NCBI GenBank assembly: GCA_022822005.1
Contig: JAJECO010000031.1
Coordinates: forward strand, 1-35,028
DNA from: Candidatus Poribacteria bacterium
Lineage (GTDB): Bacteria; Poribacteria; WGA-4E; PCPOR2b
Direction of reading: 5' to 3'
DNA: 35,028 nucleotides
Below, piece after piece: positions 32,404 through 35,028 of the stretch (within the stretch, counting starts at the first letter, position 1; every line of letters starts with the position of its first letter). A program made the position numbers and the translations under genes. The notes under the pieces are model-generated. The model searched no databases, had not been told where the DNA came from, and saw only the letters and a list, made by a program, of their open reading frames with translations.

Positions 32404-35028
32404 CTACTTGAGGATCACCATCTTCCGCGTGGCGGAATAATCCCCCGCGGATAGGTGATAGAAATAGACACCACTCGCCACCTGCTCTCCGAACTCATTT
32501 TTGCCGTTCCAATAGATGGCACGGCTGCGGTTCTGATACTTCCCGGCAGCTTGATAGCCCAGCCCAAACTGCCGAACCACCTGTCCATTCATGTCGTAAA
32601 TAGTCAGGGTGACATCCGCATCCGCTGCAAGATGATACGGTATCCATGTCTCAGGATTAAACGGATTGGGATAGTTTGCCAACAGGACGGTTTCTTTCGG
32701 GAGCAGTGCTGCGAGCAGTTGCTCTAAGAAGCGAATGTCCTTCAGGGATGTTGGGTCGGTGAGATTGAGTTGCTGTGCGTGGGAAAGCCACGATTTTACA
32801 TCTGCTGCGGTGAATAGCTCAAGTATCTGTGGATGGACTGAAGGTGCGGTTCCAGCGCTGTCTAGTGCGCCAGTGACCACGAGAACGTCGTCAACATCTA
32901 CCACGCCATCGCCATTGACATCGGCACTGTTTGTCCCTGTCTGTCCGTAGTTCGATGCCACCAACACTAAATCTTCGACGCTCACCACACCATCGTTATT
33001 GGCATCTGCTTCAAGCCCGGCGGTGACGGATATTTCTGCTGTGAGTGCAGAACCGGTGTAGTTTGCTATGGCATCTGTCCCCACAGTGAAGATTAGACGA
33101 CTGTCGGTTTGGAAGTTCCCACTGAATTCGAGTTCAATTGTCACAGTTGTGTCGCTTACGCGGTCTACACCGAACGTGTCAACGGTGACACCGTCAATGC
33201 CGGATACCGTCACGGCATTTCTGATGCTGAAACTGGACCGTTCATAGCTACGACCGCTTAATGTCAGTGTGACCACGCTCCCATCCAAGGTTGACTCTGT
33301 CAACGGAGACGCAGTTGAGGCTGTCACCGATTCCGTACTTGCACTAACGGGGATTTGGTTAACAAATGCAGGACCGCTGTAACCTACTATCGCGCCTGCT
33401 TCCACAGTGACGGTGAGTGTGGCATCGGTGTCAAAATCAGTGCCATCAAACGTCAGTTCAACGGTGACCTCGGTGTCACTCACGCGGTCAACATCAAATG
33501 TCGCGACAGTGACACCCGATATGCCGGATACCGTCACGGCACGTCTAACGCTGAAACTGGAGTCTTCATAGACTCTACCGCTCAGCGTCAGTGTGACCAC
33601 GCTTTCATCTAGGGTAGCTTCTGTTAGCGGTGCAGCGACTGAAGCTACCAATGCCTCCGAACCCGAGGCGACGGGTATTTGGGCGGTGAATGCGGCGCCA
33701 CTGTAGCCTACGATTGCGTCTGCTGTGATGGTGAATATGAGCGTACTATCGGTGTCGATGTTACCGCCGAATGTCAGTTCAACGGTGACTTCGGTGTCGC
33801 TCACGCGATCGATATCAAACGTACCAACAGTTACACCTGGGATGCCAGAGACCGTCACAGCGTCTCTAATCCTGAAACTGGAGCGCTCGAAAGTCCTGCC
33901 ACTGAGTGTGAGGGTCACGATGCTTCCATCCAACGTTGCTTCCGTTAACGGAGCGGCGGTTGTGGCAACCAATGATTCTGTACTCGCGGTGACGGGAACC
34001 CGGGCAGTGAACCCGGTGCCACTGTAGTTTGCGATTGCGCTGGATCCCACAGTGAAGGTGAGCGTGGCACCGCTATCAAAGTCTCCGTTGAATTCGAGCT
34101 CCACAGTGATTTCTGTGTCGCTTATGCGATCAACACCGAACGTGTCAACAGCAACACCCTCAATACCGGATAGCGTTATAGCATCCCTGATCCTGAAACT
34201 GGAGCGCTCATAAGTTCCACCGTCCAGCGTTAGTGTGACCACACTTCCATCTAAGGTTGTCTCTGTCAGCGGAGCTGCTGTCGAAGCGGTTATCCCTTCT
34301 GGCTGGCTCTCGCTGCCTCCACCCGTATTATCACCAAGTTCCTCTATTTCCCACGAACCACCGGAGAGTTCTGTGGCAACGAAATGATAATCCTCATCGT
34401 TGATCGTTGCCGTAATACTCAGCGAACCACCAATGGATACGTTATTGATCCACGGGGGTAATTCGGGGATATCCAGCTGTGCATCCCCGTTATCAAGCAC
34501 GGAAAATGTGGCATCGGTGTCGGGGTAACCGCAGCGCTCCCCGGGTGCGAGAATATCCCCAACTTGACAGGTTGATTCCGACTGCTGCGATGCGGAGGTT
34601 GGGGTGGTTTCGGACGTGATTTCCCACTGGCGTACTCTACCGTCCTGACTACCAGTAACGAGTACGTTTCCGTCAAAAGCAACGCTCTCAACAGGCGACT
34701 CATGCCCAAGCGTGGCTTTATGTTCCGGCATATGAGGGTCCCACAAACGTGCTACCCCGTCCGTACTTCCAGTTGCAAGTAAATTGCTGTCAGGACTAAA
34801 CGCAACACTCAAAACAGGTGATTCATGGCCAAGTGTGGCTTGGAGTATTTCTGTGTGGGTATCCCATAATCCCACCAAACCATCAGCGCTCGCACTGGCG
34901 AGCAGCGCCCCATCAGGACTAAAAGCAACGCTCGACACGCTATCCATATGTGCTTCGAGCGTAGCCTTGACTGTTTCCGTACTGGTGTTCCATAACCGAA
35001 CAGTGCCATCCATACTTCCACTGGCAAG
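32404..35028 (-). CDS. WD40 - fourfold repeat - dockerin surface protein (5' end outside window)
   Basis: The frame is open to the right edge (874 codons visible), and the first visible residues LASGSMDGTVRLW are the end of a WD40 repeat, so the N terminus is missing. Three further WD40 units follow (35000-34620), then a Cys-pair domain (CQVGDILAPGERC, 34575-34350). Next are four ~107-residue beta-rich repeats (34305-33030). A type-I dockerin-like pair of EF-hand loops lies at 33012-32862 (DANNDGVVSVEDL and DVNGDGVVDVDDV). The protein ends with an NYPNPFNPETWIPY sorting domain closely similar to that of the neighbouring protease. It is probably exported and surface-attached. The dockerin could bind Ca2+ and a cohesin. 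Confidence 0.92.
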   Translation of the reverse strand, partial: LASGSMDGTVRLWNTSTETVKATLEAHMDSVSSVAFSPDGALLASASADGLVGLWDTHTEILQATLGHESPVLSVAFSPDSNLLATGSTDGVARLWDPHMPEHKATLGHESPVESVAFDGNVLVTGSQDGRVRQWEITSETTPTSASQQSESTCQVGDILAPGERCGYPDTDATFSVLDNGDAQLDIPELPPWINNVSIGGSLSITATINDEDYHFVATELSGGSWEIEELGDNTGGGSESQPEGITASTAAPLTETTLDGSVVTLTLDGGTYERSSFRIRDAITLSGIEGVAVDTFGVDRISDTEITVELEFNGDFDSGATLTFTVGSSAIANYSGTGFTARVPVTASTESLVATTAAPLTEATLDGSIVTLTLSGRTFERSSFRIRDAVTVSGIPGVTVGTFDIDRVSDTEVTVELTFGGNIDTDSTLIFTITADAIVGYSGAAFTAQIPVASGSEALVASVAAPLTEATLDESVVTLTLSGRVYEDSSFSVRRAVTVSGISGVTVATFDVDRVSDTEVTVELTFDGTDFDTDATLTVTVEAGAIVGYSGPAFVNQIPVSASTESVTASTASPLTESTLDGSVVTLTLSGRSYERSSFSIRNAVTVSGIDGVTVDTFGVDRVSDTTVTIELEFSGNFQTDSRLIFTVGTDAIANYTGSALTAEISVTAGLEADANNDGVVSVEDLVLVASNYGQTGTNSADVNGDGVVDVDDVLVVTGALDSAGTAPSVHPQILELFTAADVKSWLSHAQQLNLTDPTSLKDIRFLEQLLAALLPKETVLLANYPNPFNPETWIPYHLAADADVTLTIYDMNGQVVRQFGLGYQAAGKYQNRSRAIYWNGKNEFGEQVASGVYFYHLSAGDYSATRKMVILK
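32862..33012 (-). other. Dockerin type I domain
   Basis: Two Ca2+-binding loops of the pattern D-x-N-x-D-G-x-(V/I)-x-x-x-D are spaced ~24 residues apart, each followed by a short helix. This is the dockerin I signature. In cellulosome systems dockerins bind cohesins; the partner here is not known. Confidence 0.82.
33030..34305 (-). repeat. Four tandem ~320-bp coding repeats
   Basis: Each unit encodes about 107 residues with the order APLTE-TLD-S-VTLTL, (Y/F)E-SSF, R-A-(T/L)SGI-GV, D-(V/I)DR-SDTE-TVEL-F, then a Y(S/T)G turn. Unit starts are near 34300, 33985, 33660 and 33330. The units stay similar at the DNA level, which suggests expansion by recombination. Confidence 0.9.

Overview
The window most resembles Candidatus Poribacteria, the sponge-associated phylum. 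Two adjacent secreted proteins end in an NYPNPFNPETWIPY-type C-terminal sorting domain that I associate with that phylum. The gene mix also fits: a sulfatase coupled to a phytanoyl-CoA dioxygenase, several Gfo/Idh/MocA and aldo/keto reductases, a BNR sialidase, and cohesin, dockerin and WD40 surface proteins. This assignment is inference from gene content; no rRNA or tRNA gene is visible.

Layout. Positions 1-2022 (minus, cut at the left edge) encode a secreted protein with a cohesin domain and two tandem Spondin_N domains. Positions 2480-6164 (minus) hold a 3-hydroxyacyl-CoA dehydrogenase, then a sulfatase-PhyH operon closed by a clear terminator. Positions 6477-13732 (plus) hold a DUF790/Bax1-like nuclease, a selenocysteine-containing formate dehydrogenase read through an in-frame UGA at 8900-8902, a small membrane protein with a sodium:solute symporter, and a Gfo/Idh/MocA oxidoreductase. 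Positions 13861-17194 hold a Rieske ferredoxin, TrmJ, a DAO-type FAD oxidoreductase and a nitroreductase. Positions 17367-23501 are all on the minus strand: MurJ, a DUF4268-like protein, a CinA-like protein with a decayed C-terminal domain, an unknown protein and an aldo/keto reductase. Positions 24006-26953 (plus) form a sugar-type operon (Gfo/Idh, TIM-barrel isomerase, aldo/keto reductase) behind a consensus sigma70 promoter. Positions 27103-35028 (minus) hold a sialidase-like protein, a metzincin protease fused to leucine-rich repeats, and a WD40/repeat/dockerin protein cut at the right edge.

How the genes may work together. The outer parts of the window encode large secreted or surface proteins. 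A cohesin occurs in one and a dockerin in another, so a non-catalytic adhesion or assembly system is conceivable. The sulfatase, dioxygenase, sialidase and sugar oxidoreductases suggest breakdown of sulfated and complex host glycans. The centre is redox and housekeeping metabolism.

The intergenic DNA is unusually structured. It contains two copies of a 160-180 bp dispersed repeat, degenerate octamer arrays (TTRGTTCA), elements with paired hairpins inside an outer stem, a recurring AGAAACCGAGTTTT hairpin, and a pair of inverted 35-mers around the symporter genes.
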